Shown piece by piece: positions 54,346 through 64,000 of a stretch of DNA of 64,000 nucleotides; position 1 is the first letter of the stretch, and every line of letters begins with the position of its first letter. The DNA comes from Bathynomus jamesi. Taxonomy: Eukaryota; Arthropoda; Malacostraca; Isopoda; Cirolanidae. The notes under the pieces are model-generated. The model saw nothing but the letters and a program-made list of their open reading frames with translations, did no database searches and was not told where the DNA came from. The DNA lies in contig JAJOZX010002571.1 of the NCBI GenBank assembly GCA_023014485.1, positions 583,961-647,960 of the forward strand. The letters are read 5' to 3'. Made by a program: the position numbers and the translations under genes.

Positions 54346-55060
54346 GAAAACACACTTAGTAGGCCTACCCCAGAAGTAGAGACATCAGTGGCACATGCCA
54401 CTGCTATGCAAGGGAGTAAAAGTAAAGGGGAATTATTGCAAACAACTGCAGCCTTATTAATTGGGAATGAGGGAGAAGCTACTGTAAGAGTGTTGTTTGA
54501 TAGTGGTAGCCAGTGTAGTTTTATTAAGACCAGAATTTCCAGAAAATTGAAGTTTAAAGAACTTAAGAGGGAAAATTTAAGAATTTCTGGGTTTGGGGTT
54601 CCGTTCAAAACCGAACCAAATTTAAGAAGGTAGAAGTTCTGGTTAAAGGGTTGTTACCGCAAAGTCCCACTATCAAGGTCCAAGCTGTAGAGATTGAGGA
54701 ACTTTGTGCTCCAGTCACTACTTGTTTAGATATGGCATGTGTCCAAGAATTGCAAGTTAAAGGAATTAATTTGGGCAATAATAAGTTTGAGGGAACAGAA
54801 GATATTAGTCTTTTGATTGGAGCTGACTATTATTGGACTTCATCACTGGTAATATTGTCCGTACATCTCAAGGCCCAGTAGCTATTGAAAGTAAGCTAGG
54901 CTGGATGCTACATGGTAGTTATTGCAATGAAATGGAAGTTAAGGCTCTCTTTGTTAAGATTGAGGAGAACAGCCATGGTCTGGAAAGGCATTTGAAAGCG
55001 TTTTGGGAACTTGAATCTATTGGTATAAAGGACAAACAGGCAAGTACAGTGGAACAATGA
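54346..55060 (+). pseudogene. BEL/Pao aspartic protease region
   Basis: AALLIGNEGEATVRVLFDSG and SQCSFIKTRISRKLKF: the D-S-G catalytic triad with a hydrophobic lead, as in DUF1758 proteases. Then ISGFGVPF, and in later frames DISLLIGADYYW and GPVAIESKLGWMLHGSY, the usual link from protease to RT. Two frameshifts. Confidence 0.82.
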
Positions 55061-55179
55061 TGTTTTAGAGCAATTTGAAAAAGGGAGGGTTTAGAGATGG
55101 TTGCTATGAGTTGGCCTACCATGGAAGGATTCTTGCAAACCTGGTTCAAACCTTCAGCTAGCTAATCGGAGGTTGGAGA

Positions 55180-55962
55180 CTTCATTGTACCGGCTAAGAA
55201 AAATGAGGAGTTGTTAATTGAATACGATGAGGCCATCCTAAGTTATGTAAGGGAGGGCTATGCTGAAAGGGTGCAAGGTGAGCTGGTGAGCCAGGAGGCA
55301 CATTATCTGCCACACCATGCAGTGGTACGGCGAGACAAAACTACCACCAAACTGAGGGTAGTTTTTGATGGCTCAGCCAAGGACAAAGGTGGTGTGTCCT
55401 TGAATGACTGTTTGGATGCGGGGCCAAATTTAAATGCAGATTTATTTTCCTTGTTACTGAGATTCAGGTTTGGTAAGTAGCATTGACTGCAGATGTGAAG
55501 CAAGCCTTTTTGCGGATAAAGTTAAAACCAGAGGACAGAGATGCAGTAAGGTATCTGTGGGTGGATACGAAAGACTTGTTGGAAAATGAACCTAAGGTTC
55601 AAGCAATAGAATGAAGTCAGTGTTGTTTGGCCTCAGCTCTAGTCCATTTCTGTTGGCAGCTACTATGCAGTACCATTTTAAGAAATATTCTGAAGTCTAT
55701 CCTAACAATTGAACACATAAGGAAAAATTTTTATGTTGATGATTTGCTATGTTCCGTGGATAATACAGAAATGGCTAAACAGATATTCATGGAGGCTAGA
55801 GCTATAATGAGGGAGGCTGGCATGGAGCCCAGAAAATGGCAGACCAATCATTCGCAATTACAAGAGTTTATGAGTCATTCCTCTGTTATAGTATCTGATG
55901 CAGCAGAAAGTATTGAGGATTCTGGTATTAAGGAGTTGTGGGCAATAGACGCAAGGTGCTAG
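55180..55962 (+). pseudogene. BEL/Pao reverse transcriptase
   Basis: [49 protein letters not shown] with a stop, ALTADVKQAFLRIKL-like palm region (first Asp) near 55485, then after a decayed stretch NFYVDDLLCSVDNTEMAKQI with the Y-V-D-D catalytic pair, and EARAIMREAGMEPRKWQTNH. Typical Pao order and wording. Stops at about 55478 and 55612. Confidence 0.85.
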
Positions 55963-55999
55963 GCATCGTTTGGCAGCAAGATGATGATTTGTTACCTTC

Positions 56000-56700
56000 A
56001 ATGGGAAATCTTTAGTAGAGCTGGCCGAGAATGAGACAAGGTGGACAAAACGTACAGCTCTTAGTTTGGCTTCGAAGGTCTTTGATCCTCTTGGATTCCT
56101 GGCTCCATTTGTGATAAAGTCAAAAATTTGGTTTCAGAGCCTCTGGGAAATTGGACTTGGTTGGGACCAAGAGTTACCTGATCATATGGTGGTAAGGTGG
56201 AAATATTGGTTCAAAGAATTGGCACATCTTGGAGACATTGAAATCCCAAGATGGTACTTTGGAGAGTTGAACAATAGTCCAGACAATTTGGAGCTGCACA
56301 TCTTTTGTGATGCAAGTGAGGAAGCCTATGCAACTTGTATTTATATAAGAGGCGCATTGCAAGAAGAAGTAAGTTGCAGGTTGGTTGCTGCAAAGAGTAG
56401 AGTAGCACCTTTGAAAAGGCTTTCTGTTCCAAGGTTGGAATTGATGGGTGCCGTTATTGCTAGTCGGCTTGCAATTACAGTGCGAAAGTCTTTGGCCCTC
56501 TATGAAATTCCAAGCTATTATTGGACAGAACTCCACTATAGTTTGGCACTGGTTAAGAAGTCAGGCAAGGAAATGGAAACCATTTGTTGCCAATAGGGTG
56601 GAGGAAATTCAAGCGCACACAGATCCCAAGCAATGGAAGCATTGTCCAGGCATCCAAAACCCCGCTGATTTACCAACACGAGGAATTCGGTGAAAGATCT
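56000..56700 (+). pseudogene. BEL/Pao RNase H-containing region
   Basis: ASKVFDPLGFLAPFVIKSKI, WFQSLWEIGLGWDQELPDHM, then LELHIFCDASEEAYATCIYI (catalytic Asp of RNase H), RVAPLKRLSVPRLELMGAVI (catalytic Glu) and, in shifted frames, WHWLRSQARKWKPFVANRVE and NPADLPTRG. The order S-K-x-R-V-A-P-x-x-x-x-x-x-P-R-L-E-L is diagnostic for Pao. One frameshift near 56530. Confidence 0.85.
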
Positions 56701-57079
56701 TTCACAATCAAGTTTGTGGTGGAATGGCCAGAGTGGCTAAAACTTGGAAGTGAAAACTGGCCTTCTAATCAGCCTGTTGTAGGAGAATGCCAGGCTGAAG
56801 AAGCATGGGTGAGTGAGGTGAGAAAATGCGCTGTGAACAGTTGTCAAGTTATGCAGCAGGACCCCATATTGAGGCTTGAGGACATTAGCAGTCTGAAAAG
56901 ATTGTTAAGAGTGACAGCAATGGATATATATAAACCAACACATTAAGGGAGAAACAAGAAGGGAATTCTGAACGTAATGAGATTCAGCAAGCCAGGAAAT
57001 ACTGGGTGGTATATGCGCAGAAGGAAAAATTTGGTGAAGAGCGGGAATTGCTCACCAGCCATCCATTACAGGTTCTACC

Positions 57080-58440
57080 AAACATTCTGCACTCAAGGGT
57101 TTGGATGTGTTTTTGGATCAGGATTTATTGAGAGTAGGAGGTAGACTACAGTTTTCTGGGCTTCCAGAGGAGAAAAGACATCCAATTTTGCTACCTTCTG
57201 GGGGTACTTTGTGGACCTTTTGATCCTGGATACTCATCATAAGCTGTTACATGCTGAGTTAGAGAAGTGATAATAGAGATTAGACAACAATTTTGGATTC
57301 TCCAAATTAGACAAGTAGTGAAAAAGGTCTTGCATAAATGTGTGGTTTGCAAGCGTTGGAGTGCAAAGCCTTATTATGAAAAGGTGGCTCCACTTCCAAG
57401 AGAACGGTGTGTCTATACTGCCCCATTTGATGTAGTGGGAGTAGACTTTGCAGGGCCAGTCTATGTGTATGAGCGAGGGGAGTCTAACAAAGGTTATATA
57501 TGTCTTTTTCACCTGTGCTACCACCAGAGCAATCCATTTGGAGTTAGTAAGCAACTTAAGTAGTGATGTATTTCTTTTGGCCTTTAAAAGGTTTGTGAAC
57601 AGAAGGGGTTTCCCAAATAAAATCATATCGGATAATGCAAAAACCTTCAAAAAGGCTGCAAAGGAACTCCAAGAAATTTGGTCCTTGCTAAAAAGAGGAA
57701 GGATTCCAATCCTACTTTTCACACCAAGGGGTACAGTGGGAGTTTATTGTTGAGAGAGCACCATGGTGGGGAGGATTTTGGGAAAGGCAGTGAGAAGTGT
57801 AAAGTGTCCATTAAGAAACTTTTAGCTAATGCTCATTTGAGCAAAGAAGAATTCTCTACTGTTTTATGTGAAGTAGAAGCAATGGTGAACAGTAGGCCTA
57901 TCACTTTTGTTTACAACAGTAGGCAGGATGCAGAGCCATTGACACCAAATCATTTTCTTTGTGGTAAACGATTAACATCAAACCCCAGTGTGCCAGAAGA
58001 CTTGCAGCCCATCCAGAGCACTCAAGGAGAGTTAACCAGACGGTTCAGTACCTTGAGAGCTACAAGATCAGTTATGGAAGAGGTGGCAGATGGAATACTT
58101 GCCAGAACTCATTATTACTCATCAGGCAAGGTAAAGGGCTCAATGCAAATTGTATCAAGGTGGGAGAAGTGGTAATGATTGGGGATGAAAGACCAAGGCA
58201 ATGCTGGAAGCTTGGCATAATTGAAGAGTGTTTGTTGGCAAAGACAATTTAGTTAGGTCTGCACTGGTAAAGACTTCAGGAGGAAAGTTAAAGAGACCTA
58301 TACAAAAACTCTATGCTTTAGAAATCAGCAAAAACACAGATAGTCAAGATGAAACATTTGAGTTACAGCCTCATGAAGAAGGCTTGGCTAACCTTGCAGA
58401 AGGTAATAACAACAATGCCTCTTCGTGTGGGGAGTGTTAG
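57080..58440 (+). pseudogene. BEL/Pao integrase and C-terminus
   Basis: Zinc-binding area VLHKCVVCKRWSAKPYYEKV, then PFDVVGVDFAGPVYV (first Asp), ATTRAIHLELVSNLSSDVFL, FKRFVNRRGFPNKIISDNAK (second Asp), LREHHGGEDFGKGSEKCKVS-like region where relatives have WWGGxWERLVR, then EFSTVLCEVEAMVNSRPITF (catalytic Glu) and PLTPNHFLCGKRL. The tail 58228-58440 ends NASSCGEC with its stop TAG lying in TGTTAG, the first bases of the 3' LTR. Frameshifts near 57530 and 57700. Confidence 0.85.
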
Positions 58441-59034
58441 AAAATCTAGAAGAGGAAGAACCATTGTTGTCCCAAGGCGATACGATGACTAAGCTGACTG
58501 ATGCAGCATTGCTTGTATATATATTAAGTTAGGTGTGTATATATATCCATCTCATAATTGTAAGGTTAGTGAAAAAATTAACTTAATTTAGAGCTAGCAT
58601 TTTTGAGCTCTTGTGGCATCATTGTTTGGTCACACTGTTGGCATCATTTTGGGACGCTGCGCGTCTTTTCTACTCGTTTGTGGAAGGTCGTACGTAAAGG
58701 TGTGGTTGATAGAGAGCTCTCTTGCAATTCAGTTTGGTTGTTTAGATACAGATTGTTGCATCGTGCAATAGTCCAGGTTGCGTTGTTGTTGCAAGGTTCA
58801 GAAAGAAGACCACAATAGTAACCCTTTTGTTTACTTAAGTTCATGTAATTTAAGGTCTAAGGTAGGCCCGCATCGAGTCAGCAACCCTGAGGTTACCCTG
58901 AGGTAGACCTAATAGGATCTCAAATCCGTAAGTTTTAATTAGCTTAACTTGGCTTTAGGTAGAACTTGCCCTTTAGTATTTGGCCGTTCACGGCTCAGCT
59001 GGGATTTCGAACCCGACAAATAAATAAAATAACA
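58435..59034 (+). repeat. 3' LTR of BEL/Pao element
   Basis: 600 bp, TGTTAG...ACA, followed by the ACGAC target repeat. Confidence 0.9.
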
Positions 59035-59452
59035 ACGACTTGCCGCCGCTCATTAAGGAAATTATATATCCATTTCCCTACTTTTTCTGTTATTCCCATA
59101 TATTTCAGTTTATGTATTATGATTCCATGGTCACACTTGTCGAACGCTTTGGCAAAGTCTGTGTATATTGCATCGTAGTTTTCATTACTTTCAAGTGCAT
59201 CAATAATGTTGTTCTAGTGTTCCATTAGTTGTGATAGGCATGATCTGCCTGACCGAACCCATGTTGGTTATCGTTTAATTTTTTCAGAGTTTCCAAAAAG
59301 CCGTAGGTTTTTGTCTAACTATTCTTTCAAATAGTTTAGTGAGCTGAGATGTAAGCGACACTGGCCTATAGTTTTTGGCCTCGGATCGATCTCCTTTATA
59401 TATTGGGACTATGTTCGCGCTCTTCAGGACGCCCGGTATTTCTCCCTGAGGT

Positions 59453-59918
59453 AGGGTTGCCAGACGTCCTTTATTTCGATCTCTTGTCCTTGTCCTTTAT
59501 TGAAGCGTCAAAGGACGGCATATGTCCTTTATTTCTATTTTTATGTCTATTTCAAAATCATAAATAATAAATCCTTTAAGAAATTTATTATAATTACATA
59601 GGTATTTTTTTGCGTTTTGTTCCTTGACAGAGTAGGTAACCATTATCATTGCATCGTTAAGGCTTAATAAGTTAATAACAGTGTAGGCTCATTGATTTCT
59701 ATGTAGCCGCAATAGATAATTCTGTGAGCTCTACTGCAATAAGCGGAGTGCCCCACAAATGTGTACGACAACTTATTTTTCCATACGCTGCGTCGCTGAA
59801 CGATACAGTAGTGGTACTGCTCTCGTCTATATTCAAGAACATTCATTTTAAATATAGTAAAAATCAAAGATGTTGAAATAAATATTTATCCTATACATTT
59901 AAAAATTTTTTGTGGGAG

Positions 59919-59963
<45 letters not shown>

Positions 59964-60119
59964 ACATTCAAATAACCCTCCCCCAGCAGCTAGTCCCCCT
60001 CCCCCAGTAGTTAGTCCCCCTCCAACAGCAATAGTGAGGGGCTCTTCGACTCCGACAGCCCTGGCTGTTCGGGAAACGGGTCGTGCTAGGGGGCGGTCAG
60101 AATAGGGAAGGCTCCCTCC
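59453..60119. other. Unassigned sequence with C-run and (TC)n
   Basis: 59453-59900 has repeated gtcctttattt words and an opening gtagggttgccagacgtcc that recalls non-autonomous hAT ends; no partner end was found. C-run 59919-59929, then (TC)n 59930-59960. Confidence 0.4.
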
Positions 60120-60122
60120 GTG

Positions 60123-61440
60123 CAATGCTTTTTAATGTAGGTCAATTAGGAACAAGTTTCGCGAGCTACGGGCGCTCTTAGCATCAGAATACCAGGATAT
60201 CGTTGCTATCACCGAGTCCTGGATTCATACTGATCGTAGGGACTACGTTGGGGAGTTCGAAATTCCTGGGTATAGAATGTTTCGCAAGACCGCACCCGTG
60301 GGAGGGGGGTGGGGTACTAATACGTCAGAGACACGTTGAGTCCGGTTGATTGTCAGTTCCGGTCGGAACGGGAGCTGCTTGGCGTCGATCTGAACGTGGG
60401 AGGGACGAACTATAGGTTAATCTTGGTGACAGACCTCCGCATCTCCTCATCGAGGAGGATACAGCCCTGTACACCGAACTCAGTAGCCTGCTAGGGGATA
60501 GGGTGTGTGTAGTTTTGGGAGACTTCAACTGTCGCGGCATAGAGTGGGAAAGCAGGACTGCCGATGCTGAAGGGAGGAGGCTAGTTGACTTTGCTGATGA
60601 GAACTTCCTCACTCAGTGGGTCAACGAGCCTACACGAGGCGAAAGCGTTCTGGACTTGGTGTTCACGACCGAAGACAACCTCGTCACTGGCCTCACCGTT
60701 GACGAATCGTTGGGCGGGAGTGATCACAGTCTTATTAGGTTCCGTGTGTGTGTCCATCGGGTGAAGCGTAGTAACTCGAGAGGCAGTAAGCTCGATCTCC
60801 GGCGGGCGAACTTTGTTAGCCTCAGGGATAGCGTAGGAGATATGGGGTTAGAGGTCGGCGGCGATGTTGAGGGAGTATGGAGTGCATTCCGGGACGAGTT
60901 TATGGTGCTGCAGTCTGCTGCCATACCCTCAAAACCGGTCACCCCTGCTTCAACGCAGCCTAAGTGGTTCAATCGTGACATCGCTTCGGCTATCCGAAAT
61001 AGGAAAGTAGCGTATAGGAGGGCGAAGGCCAATCGTTCCCACGAGAACACTTTAGCGTATGTCCGCCTGTGTAGGGAAGTGAAGGCGAAGGTTAGGCTAG
61101 CGAAACGTAACGAAGAACTACGGGTGGCAAGCCTCTGCAAGGGGAACCCTAAGGAGTTCTTCAGTTATGTTAATAGTAGAAAGCCCATTAGAAGCATGAT
61201 AGGTCCGTTAAAGGACGGAAGCGGCGTTCTGCGGACCTCGGACGCGGACATCGCCAATGTGCTTAATAAGTACTTTGCGGGAGTGTTCACCAGGGAGGAC
61301 ACCCGCATCATCCCCGAGCCAGGTGTGAGGCACGAAGGTGCTGGCCTGGATAATGTTCGATGTACCGCGACAGTCGTTGCCGATAGAATAGACAAACTGA
61401 GCGCGTTTAAGGCTCCTGGGCCAGACCAGTTTCTCCCAGA
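60123..61440 (+). pseudogene. LINE endonuclease and RT N-terminal region
   Basis: From about 60140: RNKFRELRALLASEYQDIVA, ITESWIHTDRRDYVGEFEIP (catalytic Glu in TESW), a break near 60310, then the long frame from 60503: VCVVLGDFNCRGIEWESRTA (GDFN) and ESLGGSDHSLIRFRV (SDH). A linker follows: KPVTPASTQPKWFNRDIASA, NPKEFFSYVNSRKPIRSMIG, ADIANVLNKYFAGVFTREDT. It ends at APGPDQFLPE where a one-base shift moves RT to another frame. Confidence 0.82.
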
Positions 61441-62606
61441 GTGTTGCGGGAGGTGCGCGACCAGGTGGCTCCCCACCTGGCTACAGTCTTCAACAAATCG
61501 TTGGAGACGGGCCAGGTGCCTGGTGACTGGAGGGAAGCCAACGTGACCCCTATCTTTAAGAAAGGGGATCACGAAAGTCCAGGGAACTATCGTCCCATTA
61601 GTCTCACTTCAGTTGTAGGTAAATTATTAGAGGGGATAATAGCGGATAGGATCGTTGACCATTTGGATTCCTACAAGCTGCTTGGGGACTCCCAACATGG
61701 GTTTAGACGGCATAGGTCATGTCTCACCAACTTGCTCGAGTTTTTCCACGTCATGTTGGGTGAGTACGATAAGAGTAGGGCGATTGATATACTTTATCTC
61801 GACTTTCAGAAAGCCTTTGATAAGCTACCTCACCGCCGGCTAATGGCGAAAGTGCGCGCGCTGGGTATCGGTGGGGAAATAGGTAGGTGGATTGAAAACT
61901 GGCTGAAGAATAGGCGGCAGAGGGTTGTAATTAAAGGTGCTAGTTCGGGTTAGGCCTCGGTCACTAGTGGGGTTCCTCAGGGTTCCGTTTTGGGGCCGCT
62001 GTTGTTTATCATTTACACAAATGATATCGACGGTGGCATCGTCAGTCGGATCGCCAAATTCGCTGATGACACCAAGCTTGGGGCCAATGTTAGGACGCCC
62101 GAAGCGATCGAGGAACTGCGTGCGGACCTAGGTAGGATAGGAGAGTGGTCCGAAAAATGGCAAATGCCGTTTAACTTGGGTAAATGCAAAGTGATGCACA
62201 TTGGCTACGCCAATCCCAAGTCGGACTACTCGATGTTGGGCAGTAATATCGAGGTGACTGATTTAGAAAAGGACTTGGGTGTGCTAATTAGCAGCGACCT
62301 TAAGTTTACGAAACAGTGTGTAGAGGTGGAAAAGAAAGCCAGAAACTATTGGGTTATATCAGGAGGCAATTTCAGTTTCGGAACAAGGAGATTGTGCTCT
62401 CACTGTACAATTCCCTTGTTCGGCCGTACCTGGAGTATGCTGTGCAGTTCTGGTCGCCCACCCTCAGGAAAGATATTGAGAGGCTGGAGCGAGTGCAGGC
62501 GAGGGCCACAAAGTTAATCCCTTCCGTTAGGCATATGGGCTACAATCGACGGTTACGCGCCCTGAACATGTTTCGCTTGAAACTTGGAGGCTGCGCGGTC
62601 AACTGA
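61441..62606 (+). pseudogene. LINE reverse transcriptase
   Basis: Frames 61441-61953, 61990-62517 and 62316-62606. REANVTPIFKKGDHESPGNY, QHGFRRHRSCLTNLLEFFHV, DILYLDFQKAFDKLPHRRLM, then TAG at 61951 where relatives have a Trp or similar, GVPQGSVLGPLLFIIYTNDI, AKFADDTKLGANV (intact F-A-D-D), MPFNLGKCKVMHIGYANPKS, then a frameshift near 62340 to VRPYLEYAVQFWSPTLRKDI. Three lesions only; all catalytic motifs intact. Confidence 0.85.
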
Positions 62607-62870
62607 TCGAGGTTTTTCAAGCTCTTACGAGGGTTCAACGATGTCGATTTTAGAAGTATGTTTAGTTTAAATGATAACCCAACTCGCAACAATGGTTGGA
62701 AGTTGGATTTGAAACGGTTTGGACTAGTGTGTGTGGGAATTACTTTACGTATAAGATCTGTGACACATGGAACAGTTACCTTCGGAAGTTGTGAACAGTT
62801 CCTCTGTGGATCAGTTCAAGAAAAGGTTAGACGAAATCTTGCACACTATTTGAGTGTGTAAAGACATTTA

Positions 62871-63027
62871 GGACCTCAGTCTGCGGAAATTTTTCTTCCT
62901 ATAAAATAGTTAATATCTGGAACCAACTTCCTCAGAGGTTGTTTCCAGTCAAAGTGTAAATCTGTTTAAAAATAGGCTAGACAAAGTACTGAACACACTC
63001 ATAGTTTAAGATTAAAACCTCAGAAAA
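62871..63027 (+). repeat. CR1-like RT C-terminal scrap
   Basis: FFSYKIVNIWNQLPQRLFPV and VNLFKNRLDKVL-like reading, the extreme C-terminal NxWNxLP box of CR1 LINEs, from a second copy placed directly after the first. Confidence 0.5.
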
Positions 63028-63359
63028 CTCTGCAGGAGTTCGCTTGCTCGGTGTCTCTGTGAGCAAGCTAAATATAGAGCTATTTATATATTCTCGATTT
63101 TCCTGTAAAATTTCCTTGGCTACTTTTCCAGGGTCAAGGTATTTTCTTCAACCTTTTTCCGTACCTGCCTCTGGCAGGGAGGGAGCGGAGGGTGGGGAGA
63201 GAGCCTTCTACTTTACTATCCAGTTTTCTACTACTGCTAGGATAGTTGAAAGAAAAATAAACTTTTACAAAATTTTCCCTGGCTCCCGTTGCCATTGGTA
63301 CCTCCTCGGTATGGGCCGCAAGGCCTTTTGAGGTACTTCTTTTCCTTGTAACTCCTTGT

Positions 63360-63404
<45 letters not shown>

Positions 63405-63425
63405 GGAGTTCGCTTGCTCGGTGTC
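63028..63425. repeat. 28-bp direct repeats flanking 342 bp
   Basis: ctctgcaggagttcgcttgc plus tcggtgtc occurs at 63028-63055 and 63398-63425. The interval ends in (TC)n at 63364-63401. It could be a target duplication, an unequal exchange, or the edge of an array. Confidence 0.55.
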
Positions 63426-64000
63426 AGAGTATGAAATTGCACTACTCAGAAAATTTGTGAAAAAATCGAATGAACTGCGTGGAAAGGATAGACTCCAAAA
63501 ACCTAACGTAATAATTAGTTAATTTCAAACGAGAAAATTTAAAATTGAAATGGCTGTAACTTTTTAAGTTTTCATTTCTAGCAAAAATGAGTTGCATTTT
63601 TTATTTCAGAGTATGAAATTGCACAATTGAGCAAATTTGTGAAAAAATCGAAAGAAGTGCGTGGAAACGATTACTCTCCAAAAACCTAACGTAATAATTA
63701 GTTAATTTCAAACGAGAAAATTTAAAACTGAAATGGCTGTAGCTTTTTAAGTTTTCATTTCTAAATAAAATCAGTTCATTCTCTAAATCAGAGTATGAAA
63801 TTGCACTATTTAGCAAATTTGTGAAAAAATCGAAAGAAGTGCGTGGAAAGGAAAAGACTCCAAAAACCTAACGTAATAATTAGTTAATTTCAAACGAGAA
63901 AATTTAAAATTGAAATGGCTGTAACTTTTTAAGCTTTTTTTTTAGAAAAAATTAGTTGCATTTCTATTTCAGAGTATGAAATTGCACAATTGAGCAAATT
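63426..64000. repeat. 182-bp satellite array, continues past the edge
   Basis: Units start agagtatgaaattgcac at 63426, 63608, 63790 and 63971 (periods 182, 182, 181). Each has gtgaaaaaatcga, acctaacgtaataattagtt and aatggctgta. Copies differ at scattered bases. Short frames across it are not genes. Confidence 0.93.

Larger units (their letters stand above)
51583..59034 (+). mobile_element. BEL/Pao LTR retrotransposon, structurally complete
   Basis: LTRs at 51583-52173 and 58435-59034, both TGTTAG...ACA, with few differences (small indels). The 5-bp repeat ACGAC is at 51578-51582 and 59035-59039. Order gag, protease, RT, RNase H, integrase, as in BEL/Pao. Multiple stops and frameshifts make it inactive. 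Confidence 0.9.
51095..59452 (-). mobile_element. LINE D split by a BEL/Pao retrotransposon
   Basis: Minus strand. 59452-59040 gives GEIPGVLKSANIVPIYKGDR, NYRPVSLTSQLTKLFERIV, AIYTDFAKAFDKCDHGIIIH and IYNFLNERRQ; after removing the BEL element and one TSD, 51577-51109 continues VVTVQGVSSPESEVLSSVPQ, GTVLAPL, SFADDTKISRK, MKFNTEKFQLLRYGKRE. The join is in frame. Jockey-like order; 5' and 3' ends truncated. Confidence 0.82.
60120..62870 (+). mobile_element. GC-richer CR1-like LINE, little decayed
   Basis: Endonuclease plus RT on the plus strand with only a few frameshifts and one clear stop. Base composition is visibly richer in G and C than all neighbouring DNA. Related to B1/B2 at protein level. 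The start is near fNVGQL; 5' end uncertain. Confidence 0.82.

Noticed and set aside
63426..64000. CRISPR-like array
   Set aside because: Units of 182 bp with no short spacers, in a eukaryotic genome: a satellite.
1..64000. tRNA, rRNA or bacterial operon features
   Set aside because: None seen; the introns, LINEs and microsatellites are eukaryotic.

Overview
This is eukaryotic, AT-rich, repeat-dominated DNA, and the only host gene I can support is a split Dcp2 (mRNA-decapping Nudix hydrolase) on the plus strand. Its exons lie at 147-278, 874-957, 11428-11690, 41049-41371 and 41541-41800; the 5' end of the gene is off the left edge. The introns obey GT-AG with correct phase. Two of them are very long (10,470 bp and 29,358 bp) and are packed with mobile elements. 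The mix of elements (CR1-like LINEs, a jockey/BS-like LINE of a type I associate with decapod crustaceans, Penelope-like elements, DD41D mariners, hATs, BEL/Pao) suggests an arthropod, most plausibly a malacostracan crustacean. That assignment is inference.

Intron 958-11427: one Penelope-like element (PLE) encoded on the minus strand fills 1094-10804. It has inverted pseudo-LTRs and a 15-bp flanking direct repeat. It is broken by a hAT element (8115-9655, perfect 8-bp TSD) that landed just upstream of the reverse transcriptase YVDD codons, and by a jockey-like LINE (about 1290-7045). That LINE is itself interrupted by a CR1-like LINE carrying a piggyBac-like MITE.

Intron 11691-41048: after an inverted CR1-like copy (C1) and a truncated repeat (R1c), a second CR1-like copy (C2) runs from 14485 to about 40870, split by a chain of insertions. 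These are a palindromic PLE fragment with hammerhead-like motifs, a 134-bp MITE, transposon E3 (with a mariner inside), a hAT-type MITE, a pogo-like MITE and a jockey-like LINE (A2). A2 is in turn split by transposon R1 and by the 11-kb interval of transposon E2. E2 contains another CR1 LINE (B2), which probably contains transposon E1, and a deleted R1 copy. Rejoining the flanks across these insertions restores LINE or transposase coding, so their relative order of insertion can be read.

E1, E2 and E3 are the most interesting objects. They share an uncharacterised RNase-H-like transposase with a D-[AST]-T-[AN]-[NT] block followed by a C-x-x-H block, and termini built around TAGGG. E2 appears to keep spliceosomal introns in its transposase gene. 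R1 encodes a different zinc-finger, hAT-like transposase and has two deleted copies nearby.

Downstream of Dcp2 (41801-64000): a (TA)n-rich inverted repeat, a head-to-head mariner dimer, an inverted PLE fragment pair with hammerhead-like cores, a degenerate full-length mariner, a snap-back mariner derivative inside a piggyBac-like MITE, two hAT relics, and a LINE split by a structurally complete but mutated BEL/Pao retrotransposon (LTRs 51583-52173 and 58435-59034, 5-bp TSD, about 110-bp tandem array in its leader). These are followed by a GC-richer, little-decayed CR1-like LINE and a 182-bp satellite array running off the right edge. No tRNA, rRNA or CRISPR was seen. Nearly every transposon reading frame carries frameshifts or stops.
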